Assembly: GCA_027943335.1 (NCBI GenBank) | Contig: BSBK01000765.1 | Coordinates: forward strand, 1,642,001-1,706,000 | Origin: Chamaecyparis obtusa | Taxonomy: Eukaryota; Streptophyta; Pinopsida; Cupressales; Cupressaceae | Length of the DNA: 64,000 nucleotides | Direction of reading: 5' to 3' | Shown: positions 22,828 through 34,595 of the stretch, piece after piece | How the letters are laid out: each line of letters begins with the position of its first letter | Numbering within the stretch: the stretch's first letter is position 1 | Notes under the pieces: model-generated | The model's input: the letters and a program-made list of their open reading frames with translations, nothing else | Database searches by the model: none | Told to the model about the DNA's origin: nothing | Position numbers and translations under genes: made by a program

Positions 22828-23995
22828 GATATTGGTTTTGTTGGGAAAAGGATCTTCTTGTATGATTTAGGTTCTCTTTGTCTTTAGTTAAGGAGAGAAG
22901 CTTCCTACAATAGAGAAGATTTCCTTGAAAAGATCCCTTGAATAATTGAAATCTTCCTTATAATGCTTGAGATATAAAATTGTAGGAGAGAGATTTATAT
23001 GATATCTCGTTATCTCTAAATGAGGAGAGGGGGATTGGTTATACACCCCTCACAAGAATTTTAGAGCTCAAAACTCAAAGAGGGCCGACGAGAATTTGAG
23101 TTTTCTACTTAACTATTGAGACCAACTCTCAATTTAAATTTTGGCACAATCATTAAGGAATAGGTCAACTAGGTCAACCTATTCCCAGGATTAGGTTAAT
23201 TAGGTTGGCCTATTCTCAGGAATAGGTTAACTAGGTTCGCCTATTTCCCCCCCAAAAGATTATAAATTTCGTCTGGGGGTCCTAGTAATTGAGAAGATGC
23301 CAGAATGGAAAGAAGAATCAGGGTTGGATGAAGCATAAAAAACATAGAATCCTAAGGATACTAACTAAGCATCTAATTATAGGTAAGTACAATTTGGGAT
23401 GGTAGATTTATCCCCCACTTTAGTGGGAGTGTGAAATTACCGCACACTCACTATAAAGTAGATCAAAGCATCAAATTTTTTTATCAAGGTCAAAGAGACA
23501 AGGAGACACCAAGCCCCCAAGTGACTTAGCTCCTCATCAAATCCAAAACCAAGATATAAAGAAAGAACACTCAAATAAGAGGGAAAGGATACATGACCAA
23601 GCTAGCCTAGTAAGGTTTGACTCATTATGGGTCATGTAAAGAGAGGGATAGGAATATCAAAAGGAGGATTATGCCTAAGGAAACACTATCTCTAAAGAAA
23701 TCCACTAAGTAATGCATAGGGGTAAAAAAGTAATGTAATGCATAGGGGCATAAAAGATGTAATTAATAGGGGTATAAAAGAGGTAATGAATCCATTGTTA
23801 AATTATCTAAAAATAATTGATTGTAAATTTAGTTGTCTAGTGTGTGCAAAATGTGTAACAAGAGCGGAGTCTATACCTCATGTTAAAGTAATTGTAAATG
23901 TCTTAATGGGAGAAATTAATTGAATAGAACATACATGCATCCAAAAAATGTTTTCACTATGATACACCCCCAAGTGAGGACAAACCAAGGGAAAT
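22828..23995. other. Unidentified sequence with short tandem repeats
   Basis: No gene seen. Contains three copies of an approximately 32-base unit (23162-23255) and shorter repeated phrases (AATGCATAGGGG) at 23712-23790. The last ~50 bases carry a purine-rich stretch (ACCAAGGGAAAT) that ends at the next LTR and looks like a polypurine tract, so part of this may be the inside of an older LTR element. Confidence 0.4.
23162..23255. repeat. Three tandem ~32-bp units
   Basis: Units begin AGGTCAACTAGGTCAACC, AGGTTAATTAGGTTGGCC and AGGTTAACTAGGTTCGCC, each ending in a CTATTC/CTATTT block. Confidence 0.75.
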
Positions 23996-24490
23996 TGTTG
24001 GTGTAATTAAATAATACTAATTGCACTTTACATAAGTTTACTTAGGATAATGCATTACATAGTAGTTTGTCATTGAGACACCTAGGAGTTAGCATCTCAT
24101 TTTAGCACATGGTGTAGGAGAATTCCACTTTAGTTGATAATAGTTGTTATCTCATTCCACTTTATGTGTGAGATCTACCTTTAGTGCTCTTATCTCATTA
24201 TCATCCTCTCATTGTTGCACATTCTTTGTTTTACACTAGAGGATGATCCACCTTTGGTGGACATGTAATTCCACCTTATGTGGTTGATAGTTTATCATTT
24301 TCATATCTCCTAGTTATCACACATTTCTTATATATTCAAGCATATCTACTTTGTATTTATTCATTGTATTTCATTATTTGATCATTATTGAATCAATAAT
24401 TTGATCATATCATTTTGTATATCTCTCTTGTCTATCAATTGAGCTTCTAGATCTTGAGATTTCATTATTTGTCTTAGGAAAATTCTTACA
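23996..24490 (+). repeat. Single ~495-bp LTR of a copia-like element
   Basis: Starts TGTTGGTG and ends CTTACA, directly followed by a decayed methionine-tRNA PBS and directly preceded by a purine-rich ACCAAGGGAAAT. The flanking five bases (GAAAT and TTGTA) do not match, so it is not a clean solo LTR. No second copy is found in the window. Confidence 0.6.
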
Positions 24491-24504
24491 TTGTATCAAA
24501 GTCT
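24491..24504 (+). other. Decayed primer-binding site
   Basis: TTGTATCAAAGTCT, resembling TTGGTATCAGAGCC with one base lost and transitions, immediately after the LTR end. The leader-like sequence after it (to about 24780) has a duplicated TTCAACTTGCAATTGGGTAT phrase and no coding domain. Confidence 0.55.
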
Positions 24505-24784
24505 TAGGAGTATTCATTGCATAGCCATTAGAGAGTTATTTGCTTGATATTTTTGAATGCCATAATTCATATCCAAAGGTGTAGCAATTTTTTGCAAATC
24601 GGACTTGGGCAGTTCAACTTGCAATTGGGTATGATTATTTTCATCATGGGTAGTTCAACTTGCAATTGGGTATGGTTCTTTTCATCAATCTTTCAGATTT
24701 GCACAATTAATTTCCATTTTTTAATTTTTAGATCTGCATTTAATTTTTAGATCACACCTGTTTGTGTTGCATAGCTAACTACAG

Positions 24785-26450
24785 ATCAGCAAACACATCT
24801 AAATATCTTGGCATACCCTTCGTCAATAGCACCATGACCATATTTGATTTGATTTTACTCACCAACACATAAAAATTGTTGAAAGGCCATGTCGAATGAG
24901 TGTGCATATTTGATTTGATTTTACTCACCAACACATAAAAACTATTGAAAGGCCCTGTCGAACGAGTGTGCAATAAAACCCCTAAGCAACCTGCCTAGAA
25001 CAAGCTTGCAAAGCATGATCTCTCATTGCAGTCAAGCCGCATACACCATTGCTCATCTTTCAGTCTATAGCTTGGGTGGCGAAGTCAAACACGATCCTTG
25101 CCAAGAATTAATTATCGATTCAATATTCATTCCATCTCAGCAACTCACAGTAGACACCAAGCTCATATGTATTGTCTTTGAATCCAATTTGATAGATATG
25201 ATCAAGTAGAGACCTTCAAGCATTTCCCGATCCTATCCCTTCTGATATTGTGAAGAAGATGCAGTATGAGCTGTGTCAACAGATCTGATTCACTAACATT
25301 GATATCAAAACCGAGTGATCCAGCATACCCTGATCCAATCCCTTGGTGACTAGAGACACAAACATCTACTGGCAACAAACTCATATGAGCTCATTTCTCA
25401 AAACTTTGCATTAGCATCTCGAGCCCACTTCCCATTCTACAAGTCAAGTTGATCCACCAGACATTAGGATAGGGAGGAGGCTAGTTTTACTCCTTATTTG
25501 GAATTTTTATGTCCCAACTATAGAATGGTTAAAAAAACTTGGTTTTGAAGGTCCTTCCAGATGTGTTTATGTAAAAATGATGAAGAGTCTGTGGATCACA
25601 TACTTCTAAAATGCCCCTATGCTCAAGACTATTGGCAGTGGTTGTCATCAAAACTACATTTCAAATCAACCATCAACAATGATTTATTGAAACACTTCCA
25701 GGATTGGCTAATACCCAAAAATAGAAACATCTACGGTTCACTATGAATAATTGCACCCTTGATCCTAACATGAGAGTTATGGAAGGAAATAAATTGAAGA
25801 ATCTTCCAAGAGACTGAAATGAATCATAATGCCCTTTTTAACAAAATTGAAGGTAGCATTGTAGAAAATTTGAATAATGGAATCAAAAATCACAATCACT
25901 ATGAAGGTGCATTCACCCCTTGCGACAACGAGATGAAAAAGGAATGGTTTGGAGTCATCTCTCCCCCCTATATGGAAAAGGAGAGAATGAAAGAAAACTA
26001 GCATGGAAAAACTGTAACTAGTCCCCACCTCCAACAGACTGGTACAAACTTAATTTTGATGGGGCCTCTTGAGGTAACTCGGGCACGACAGGCATTGGTT
26101 GCATCATACATGATTAGCAAGGGAAAATTGTTGGAAAATTATCAAAACCTATAGGGATTAAATCAAATAACATGGTAGAAATTGAAGTTACCACAGAAGG
26201 CCTCATTCTTTGCAAACCCATAAACCTAAAGAACCTAGTAGTAGAGGGTGACTCTCAGATCATCATTAATGCATTTAGGTCTAGCTCCACACCTGATTGG
26301 AACTAAACTCAATTCTCAAAAGATGCATGGGACTCCTCCCATTCTTCAATTCTATTATCTTCAAATAGATCTATCGAGAAGGCAACAAAGATGTTGGCCA
26401 AGTAGCCAATCAAGGCGTAGATGAGAATATTATATCATTCAAACCTGATG
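24785..26450 (+). pseudogene. LINE (L1-type non-LTR) ORF2 C-terminal remnant
   Basis: Three domains in the right order for a plant LINE ORF2 end. First, the RT C-terminal motif S-K-Y-L-G-I-P-F (about 24800). Second, a zf-RVT zinc domain at 25555-25640: C-L-C-K-N-D-E-E-S-V-D-H-I-L-L-K-C-P with W shortly after. Third, an RNase H from about 26040: W-Y-K-L-N-F-D-G-A-S, then G-N-S-G-T-T-G-I-G, then G-D-S-Q at about 26250. Many stops and frame changes. The endonuclease and RT core are absent, as in a 5'-truncated copy, or the preceding LTR leader cut them off. No poly-A tail or target duplication found. Confidence 0.75.
24839..24970 (+). repeat. 66-bp tandem duplication inside the LINE
   Basis: 24839-24904 and 24905-24970 are near-identical; 66 bases is 22 codons, so the duplication keeps frame. 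Confidence 0.9.
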
Positions 26451-27271
26451 TTTAAATGTTTCCACAAACACCACAGCTCTCGATTATACATTGTCACTCA
26501 AATCATCTTTGACCAAACTTATCAGACCAACTCTATTTAGTGTTTCCCCTATCCTGGTGCTAGTTATACTCTCACATATAGCTTCTCAACCTATTAAATA
26601 TTATCTCTCCACTCAAGAACCTACAGTTTTCTGAGTCCTTAAAAAATACTTGATAACTTATGAAGATGTATGTGGAAGTATCAATAGAAAATGGATCCCT
26701 TCCTCTCTTGATCCTCTGGCCCTCTTCTATTCCTTCCTCTAGACTTGGCTATTTATGCTCTCACATACATTGTCACATCCTACCAAAATATTACCCATAC
26801 ACCCAGATATTCACGGACAGAATATGGATGTAAAGTAATATAAGGTTAGTTAGTGACAATGTATATGGTGGCATAATTAGTCCCTCTCTCACATTTTTTC
26901 ATTGATCAATGTCCTATTTTTAAACTTTGTTTTAAATACCCTATAGGATTTTATACTCTATTTTTCCTATTATAAATATTAAAAAGACATTTTCAACACT
27001 TCACTAGGATAAAACAGGTTTCATATGTCCTTTTAACTATATCCTTGATTTCCTTTCAACTAACAAGAAATCTTCTATTATCATCACAGGGCACTAAATG
27101 CTTTAATCTATTTATTCAAAATCACATACATTAAAAATGATTTTCCAAATTTAATCTATCCATGATCAAACACAAGCTTCAAAATGATTGTCCAAAACTT
27201 TTATATCCACATTCAGATTTGTTTGTCTAAGTTTATCAATCATCATTTAAAGCACAGATTGTATATAAAAA
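26451..27271. other. Unidentified sequence after the LINE
   Basis: No gene or repeat recognised. The first part could be LINE 3' untranslated sequence. Confidence 0.4.
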
Positions 27272-27336
27272 AATATAGGTTGTGTTTGGAGATAATTATC
27301 GGTGATGCATTTTTTATAATTATTGTTTATCAGTAT
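27272..27336. repeat. Left-hand piece of the ~102-bp tandem array, with target duplicate of element B
   Basis: Closely matches 62818-62887 (TGTGTTTGGAGATAATTATC block and on) and ends in AGTAT at 27332-27336. The same AGTAT follows the right end of element B at 62573-62577. Confidence 0.85.
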
Positions 27337-27615
27337 TATTGTGACTGAATCACAACACCACCCATTGCTGATGGGGCCCCCTTATATTTTCAATAGCTTG
27401 GCTCCCCCATTTTCATGTTCTCTTTAGCTCTTGGTACTGTCTCATAGAATTCTGAGATTGAATCCCCTGCATACCCAAGCCGGTGATATGAGTTGATCCA
27501 TGAAGGAAAGCAATCCACGGTGTTGATTCCTATGTGCCCAAAGAACATCTTCCTTGCATGCAACAGAATACAAGACAAGGAATGTTCAAACCAAGGAAAA
27601 ATGAAGTAGTCCCCG

Positions 27616-27941
27616 ACCATGCCCAAGATGCACCTAAGCACAAGGAAGAGCGCAAGTTTCATGGAGTCTCAAAATGTGTCTTGAGGACTAAATCCTTTAC
27701 TCCCAAATCCTGCTCCTAGCCTCCCTCAAGTGCGAGTCAACTCAATCAATGGAGTACTGCCAAATGAAGTTGTCTACAACCATGCCCAAGATGTTCCTAA
27801 GCACAAGGAAGATTGCAAGTTTCATGGGGTCACAGAATGTATGTTGAGGACTAAATCTGTGACTCCTACCAAATCCCACCTAGGATCTCCCTTGAGTGCA
27901 AAAGGCATGGGGTCGAGAAATGTTGGTCTTGGACAAAATCT
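27616..27941 (+). repeat. ~163-bp tandem duplication in element B 5' LTR
   Basis: Units start ACCATGCCCAAGATG at 27616 and 27779; a third, shorter piece follows. The same pair exists in the 3' LTR at 56837 and 57000, so it predates insertion. Confidence 0.85.
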
Positions 27942-28664
27942 GTGACTCCTCCCAAATCCTACTTAGGAGTATTTTCAAGCACATAATCCCTTGTATCAAG
28001 GAATTTGGAGATGTGAAACAATCTGCCACAAAATCAGAAAGGGCATTTGAGGAATGATTAAATCATGAAAGTTAGAGTCTTAGCGTAATGAAGTTTGGAA
28101 GCTAAAATTTTGGGAGGCATTTAAATTAATTAAGTATTAAACATTATATTTAATATTTGATTATTGAACTTTAATTGAGAATTAATTAAATATTGGATTT
28201 AATATTTGATATTTAATTAATTTTTTAAAAATAACAGAACTTGGGATTAAATCGATTTGGATTTAAATGAAAAAACTTAATTAAATATTGATTTTTTTAT
28301 TAATATTTAATTAAAACAAAAATCGATAGAATAAAAAGCAAAAAAAATGAATATTCATAAAAATTGGAAATTGCTTTAAAAGATTTTTTGATTTTATGTT
28401 TTAAAAATTAAAATATTTTAAATAATCATATTTAATTAATTAACTTCAAAAAATTGATAAAATCAAAAAATTGGAAAATTGAGAAATGGCTAAAACTTCT
28501 TCATGAAGACAAAAGTGCTCAAATTGGCAAGTTCTAAAAAAGCGGGAAGAAAAACTCAGACAAGTGGCAGAGAACCTCTTCAAAATTGGAATCTTGGGAG
28601 ACAGGTAAAGCAGTTTCCCAAATTAGCCTCCAGTCTTTAAAGCAGCTTTTCAGGTTTTACAACT

Positions 28665-28673
28665 CTATAAGAG
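28665..28673 (+). promoter_or_regulatory. TATA-like box 1 of element B 5' LTR
   Basis: CTATAAGAG, matched by CTATAAGAT at 57902-57910 in the other LTR. It lies ~330 bases before the LTR frame. A TTTTCTATTTTGCAG stretch just before the ATG at 28996 looks like a splice acceptor, so an upstream leader may be spliced. Confidence 0.5.
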
Positions 28674-28995
28674 AACGCCTCTCTTATTTCATTCTCACAC
28701 AATTCGAGAAGAGCATACTTGAGGGAATTCTTGAGAGAGAAAGAGAAGATTGTTCTTCTTCAAAGGCGTGAAATTTTTTAGTAAAGAAAAGGATTATTTC
28801 TTGAAGAGTGTGAAGAAATTTGTGAAATTTTCAAATTTTCTTCAGTAAGTCGATAAGAGGCATGAATTTCCATGAGGAGAGGGAAAATTCAATGTTGAGC
28901 AGGATGGAGAAATTCTAGCAATTTTCTAAATTTTGGGAAAAAAAGTTTTTTTATGCTTTTTTCGTGCTCTTATAAGTTTATTTTCTATTTTGCAG

Positions 28996-31900
28996 ATGGT
29001 GGAGCCTAGAGGAACAATCGTCAGTAGGAGGTAATTGATCAAGAATGAAAAGAGAGAATTCTACCCACAGTCCAAAATTGTCTCAAAGTGGATGAAGTGA
29101 AGGACATGAATCTTGGATGCCTCAATTTGAGTGACTTCCAGAGGAGGATGTTTGGCTACAAAAATCATCACCTGACACACCTAGCTACTCAGATTGTGAA
29201 TAGTGGAATTGTAGCTGCAGCTGGATTCCCTCCTGCCTTTCATCATGTTGAGTTGATCATGGAATGTGCAAAACATTATCAGTCCAGTCATAGAATTATT
29301 AAGGACTCAAATGGTAATATCATTGCAGATCTCTCCCCGCCAGCTATCACTAAGGCATTCAAGATCCCTTCATCTCAGAGGTTGGTCTCGAAAACAAAGG
29401 AGAAAGCACACAGAGTTTACACAGATGGAATTCAACTCTATCAGGAGATCATCAACAATAAATGGATGAGGAGGAATAAATCCCACTACTCCAAGTTGCC
29501 CAAGGATCTTGTGTGGATGGATTTCCATTAGGAGTACACTAATCTAATAATGATGTTGAGTAGGATATATGGCCTACCCCATTCCTACATGTTTGAGACA
29601 TGGATGTGGTACTTGTTCAATAGGTAGTAGAGGAGTTCAATCACATTGATTGGGGTGGGTTGATTAGTGACAACCTTGATGAGAAGCTGAGGAATTTGGA
29701 GCATACGAAGAAGTTCTTCATGAGCTCATATGTGGTATATATTTTGGCACAAAACATGAGATATGAAGGACTAAGGTACAAGGGAGTCCTCAGAAGTGGG
29801 AATCCAAGCTTAAGCATCCATGACTATTACCCACAATTGCATCTACAGGCCATAGATGACTACACCCAAGTTAATGATGTATTTGCAATGCGCATTGTGA
29901 GGACTTTGCATAAGGGATTGCATATGAGATTGTCTTCTAAGGAAATGATGTTGGTGGAGGAATTTGGAGCATGGTTCATTTAGTTTCCCACCTCCTATAT
30001 AAGATTGCAAGGATTTTCTGAGCAGTCGTTCAATCTTCCATGGTACCCTATTGATAAAATGATCATGTTGGAAATCACCCGATAGTTAAAAGCCTATGAC
30101 AAAGCCCTAAAGAAGAAGAAGAAGAAGAAGAAGTTGGGACTTGAATTCCCACTTTCCATTGGAAGTGATTTAGTTGAAGTGTGTCCTTGTCTACCAGTAG
30201 CAAAGAGGTCATCTAATGATTTGAAATTCTTCTATCTACCACTCTATCTAGGAAGGCTGTATTTTGACCCATATAATAAGATTAGAGTAGTGGTAGGGAT
30301 GAGACATCAACACAAAGCTCACCTTGAGGAATTTTGGGCAAATGTGGTTGATGAGAATGAGGTCAGGAAGAGGATGTGCTCCTAATTACCCTTAGACCTA
30401 ATCAGGGCATGTAAGATTGTACACATTCCTAATCAGATGGAAGAGGATCTGAATGTGCTCTAGAGAGGTTTTAACCCAAATAAGGAAAAGATCATTCATC
30501 CTTACGACTGGCAGAGAAAGGAGATTATGGATCTTGATGCACTAACAAAGCTAGTCGTGGACTTCACAAGATGGTGGGTAGAACGATACCTTGACAGGAT
30601 GACTATGCCAAAAGAAGATTGGACCTATAAGTTTTTAGGTCACCCATAGGTACAAGATGAGAGACCAAGGTAGCCATCTGGAGGAAGAGTAGAAGAAAGA
30701 GACATCCCATCGGGGAGTGCAGAGTATAGAAAGGAGAAGGGTGTAGCTCAAGAAATGCATACAAAGAGGAGATTGGATCTTCATGTTAAAGAACCACAAC
30801 AGAAGAGATTAAGGTCTTAGGATGCACCATATTCTCCTTTTTGGACTCCCAATGTGCAGGAAATAGGAGAATTAACTTGATAGAAAGGAGAAGAAAATGA
30901 AAGAAGAATGCACCAAGGAGAACAAGGCATGACTAGGTCGATAGAAGATAGATTGAGAATTAATGCCAATGAAAGGTTCATGCCAGGGAGAAGTAGGCAA
31001 AAATATGTAACAAAAGAGGAGAGTCTTGGTGTCTTTTTCAGAAAGATAATTGAGAAGTAAATCCTTGAGGTAGAAGCAGAGGCCCCAGTGGCAGAGGAGG
31101 AGATTCCCACCATAGAGGCACTTGCTCCTGAAGCATTGGAAGAAAGTCCTGGAGCCAAGGAGATTGATACCAGAGAAGTTCAAGGACAAGAGAAGTTAGC
31201 AGTGTAGAAAAACCTAAATACAGATGTTCTAGAGTGGCTCAAGCAGAGGATGTAAAGAATCCCAGAAAAGGAGGTAGACCATGTAGTTGAGTTACAATAG
31301 ATTCTAGATTGAATTGACAAATCAAGAGAAAAGGGAAAATCCAAGAGGTTCACCAAGGTCATGAGAGGAGAATCTGGATCCATAATTCTTTAGATAACAA
31401 CTCCAATAGTCGAAAAGACCAAAGATCAAATTGCTCCCGAGGAATATCACATAACAGAGGTTGATCTTGGTCAGGCCTATTGACCATAGGTCATGGAGGA
31501 ATTTGATGATTTGACACAAGTTGTCAAGGATAAGATGAGGAAGTTGGAAGAACAATATCAGAGGAAGAAGGGAGAGATCGGGGCTTTATGTGCATATATT
31601 GACAGCTTACCTCACCCAGTTCAAGATGAGGATTCATCTTTCATTCCACCACCAACTTTTCCAACCAAGTCAGTTGAGTCCATCAACAAGATTAGGAGGA
31701 TTGTGCAGGGTGTAGAGACTTGGATTAAGGGGATCAAGAATGAGGCCTACATCCATGCTGAGCAATTATTTTGGATTCATGATAAGGCCTTGGCCATACT
31801 TTCCTAAATTTGTTGCATAGAGGAGACTTGGGAGGACTAGCATATTTATCAAGATAAGGTGATCTCTGATTTGTAGGAGCTGATGGAAACTCCTAGGAAA

Positions 31901-32368
31901 ATCTTGGTTGATGGCAAGGTCATCGAAGAAGGAGCATATGATTTCTCTCGGTGGTATGGTGTAGTTCTCTTGGAAAAGGACATGTTTGAACATTTCACTA
32001 AGGAGTCAACTTGATTGAAGGTGATAGTTGAGAATATATGGCATGAGCTCTCCAATACCATTGCATCACTATGGTTACAAAGTTTTGTCGAGGAGGAAAT
32101 AATGATGGACAACATTAAGGGGAAATTGGAGGAGTTCTTTAGACTTACCTCTTTCATAAAGGATGATTTTGAGAACCTCTATGTCTTCTCAATAAACATG
32201 CACACGGTTCAAGATCTATCACCTAAATGGGAGGACATCCTAAAGAGATCAGAGTGAGTAGTGGTGGCATTGGAATTTAGGCAGGAATTAGCACCAAGTG
32301 TCAGCATTGATGCGTTGGAGGCCATATTGGGTAGATTCCAAGAATTCAAATGCATAGGTCAAAGGTAG
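28996..32368 (+). pseudogene. LTR-encoded long protein frame, element B copy 1 (broken)
   Basis: About 1120 codons, homologous to the LTR frame of element A. Shared landmarks: F-P-P-A-F followed by E-C-A-K-H-Y; I-K-D-S-N-G-N-I; I-T-K-A-F-K-I-P; then a region with P-W-Y-P-I-D-K-M matching L-P-R-F-Y-L-D-D in A. Beyond that come an AAG-encoded Lys run, Arg/Glu-rich stretches and a Glu/Lys coiled-coil-like part (31493-31807) with K-L-E-E-Q-Y-Q-R-K-K. Longest open parts: 29088-29531, 29660-29983 and 31493-31807. Stops include TAG at 29529, 29981 and several after 30380. The start is taken as the ATG at 28996 and the end as TAG at 32366-32368, because both sites are matched in the 3' LTR (58233 and 61601). 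Function unknown. Confidence 0.72.
30110..30133 (+). repeat. (AAG)8 in the LTR frame
   Basis: Encodes a Lys run. The other LTR has five copies at 59352-59366, so the run changed length after insertion. Confidence 0.85.
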
Positions 32369-32679
32369 ATGCATTTAATGTATAGTGGACATACATGTAA
32401 TTCTTATTTATTACACTCCACCTACCTTCTGAGTGTGCATGTGTAGTAGACATTTATTACCCATATTCATCATGACATAAAGGATTAAAAATCTAAGGCC
32501 CCTTGTGATCATCAGTAAATCACATCAACACCAAGCTTATCCATGAGTTGAGGAACCTTGGAGTTATTGTATGACCTTCTTGCAATCTTAGCATATGTGA
32601 TACTTTGTTTAAGAGAGGATAGGATATTTAGTTATTTTATTCTACTATTTGGTGAGTCATAAAATACACATCAACAAAA

Positions 32680-32697
32680 ACTAGCACTAGAAGGAGG
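32680..32697 (+). other. Candidate primer-binding site of element B
   Basis: ACTAGCACTAGAAGGAGG starts four bases after the LTR end. It could be a TGGCGCTAGAAGGAGG-type site after G-to-A changes, but I cannot match it to a tRNA from memory. It differs from the PBS of element A. Confidence 0.35.
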
Positions 32698-32760
32698 GCC
32701 TATACTACAAGACATAATTTTACATGTCATGATTGATAGGTGCTTCCGCATAGAGACATC

Positions 32761-34590
32761 ATGCCAATCTTACAACCTAATCTCAGATTTAGAGATGACC
32801 AATAGGACATCATCAGAGGATTGAACTCTCTCGCTTGGAAAGTCAAGAGAAGTGCAGATGAGTGCATGCGAGTTAGCTTTGTGTTAGAAGAAGAAGAGAA
32901 AGCTCAAAGGATTGAAGCATCTATTCAAACAGCATTGGTCATTTAGAGGAATCAACAGGCTCCAACACTTGTAAGAAGGAGTTAAAGTAGATTTCACATA
33001 CTAGAGTGAATTAATTCATTCTTGCCTGAGGTACACCAAAGAATCTTGAGATCCACTCCAGAAGAAAAAGAACTAGAAGAGCTAAATTTTGATCCAAAAC
33101 CTAGGTGAGGCAAGAAAGAAGCATCTACAAGTCAGAACTCACCAAGTATAGCTGATCTTACAAGACAATTTCAAACTCCACCACAACAACTTCAGACATA
33201 AGGGACCACTCAAGGAGTTCAACAAGGAGCTATACAAATCCAATAGTTGATAGTACAGATACCTATACAAGCCATTGTACCTGTAGAACAACAAGTTCTA
33301 GCAATGGCACAATAATGGCAACCATAGAATGCATCACCTCTAGCAACATTTGTTGCTTGTAATCATATGCCAAAGAATCCTAAGCATTTCTTCTCTAAGT
33401 CCTTTGTGAACGACATCAACCGCACTGCTGATGAACATGTAAAATTTTTTGAATATGCTCTACAGAATAGAAATATTCAAGATGAAGATGTGGCATGCCG
33501 ATTAATCCCATATTTGATGGGTGAAGAATCATTTTATTGGTATATTAATTTACCCATGAATCCAATCTGAACATGGAAAGAGTTGAAGGATGCATTCTTG
33601 GGGAAACTCACATTGCCTATCATCCTAGGTAACTTGTATAGGAAATTCATTGAGATAAGAAGACAAGAGGGTGAACCATCTAGGGCTTTCAATAATAGAT
33701 TTCAAAGGGCCCACTCACAGCTGTGTGATCCTTTCTACATAAATGATGATGCTATGAGACCTATTTACTATGCAGCCTAGGATTGTTTCATGTCTATGTT
33801 TGTCTATAAGACTCAGCTGGCTCCCACCAATTTAATTCAAGCATATGCTGAGGCCAAAAGGATCAGTTTACAATCACCAATAACCGATGTTATTGATTAC
33901 TTTGGGAATGCTAATACATTGAATCAGGGGATGTTGAGCTATGGTACTACTTTTAATCCCATTCCTACTCCTTCTAATTAGCTAGTGTTGCATATGGGAG
34001 CTCCAATATCTCATGCAATGCCTACACAACCTGTCTATCTTAAGAATACAACCACTTCCACAAGGACTTAGGAAGAATGAGATGAAATAAAAGACTTAAT
34101 AGAACAAGTCAAGAAGTTGTCTACTGAGGTTACTTACCTCAGAAATCAGAATAATCAATTACAGAAATCACAAAGGAATTATCAATTGCATCAATGAAAT
34201 AACCGAGGGTATCAAGGAAATCCTTTGGCTCACCATGAGAATCATCAAGATAATAATCAAGGATACTGAAATAACAATCAAGGTTATCAAGAAAAAAGTT
34301 TTGGGTATCAAAATAAAAATAAAGGGTACCATAAAAGATCGTGGAATACAAATCTGAATAATGGAAAAATTCCTTCTCCATTGGAAAATCCACCAGCTTC
34401 TGAAAATTGACATGTTGACAAATTTTTCCTAGCAGAAGCAGGATTGTCCAGATGTTGTAGGCTGCATGAAACTAATCAACACTCTGAGTTACAATGCCAA
34501 TATTTTCAAAGAGTAGCTGATATCTTCAAAGGAGAAGTTAGAAACACTATAGCACCTGAAAATCCTCTACCTATAGGCTATGAACTAGTA
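32761..34590 (+). pseudogene. Element B gag, part 1
   Basis: The first ~60 codons (from ATG at 32761) match the gag start of element A: L-x-P-x-L-x-F, D-I-I, L-N-x-x-A-W-K, F-V-L-E-E-E-E. A Gln-rich spacer leads to the capsid-type segment at 33367-33780: H-F-F-S-K-S-F, H-V-K-F-F-E-Y-A-L, E-S-F-Y-W-Y, W-K-E-L-K-D-A-F-L-G-K-L. A C-C-R-L-H-x5-H-x4-C cluster near 34450-34490 resembles the metal-binding knuckle of element A gag. Stops occur at about 32809, 33568 and 33778. A copia element interrupts the frame at 34591-34595 (CCTAC); it resumes at 46534. Confidence 0.8.
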
Positions 34591-34595
34591 CCTAC

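Larger units (their letters stand above)
27337..32676 (+). repeat. Element B 5' LTR
   Basis: 5340 bp. In order: a 163-bp duplicated block, a TTAATTAA-rich AT block (about 28120-28450), a TATA-like box, a leader and a long broken reading frame. It lacks 661 bp present in the 3' LTR between two TACCCA copies (61693 and 62354 there); the join here is TACCCA at 32458-32463. It ends ATCAACA. Confidence 0.9.

Noticed and set aside
29088..30385. Open frames as host genes
   Set aside because: They repeat in both LTRs of a bounded retroelement and are parts of the broken LTR frame.
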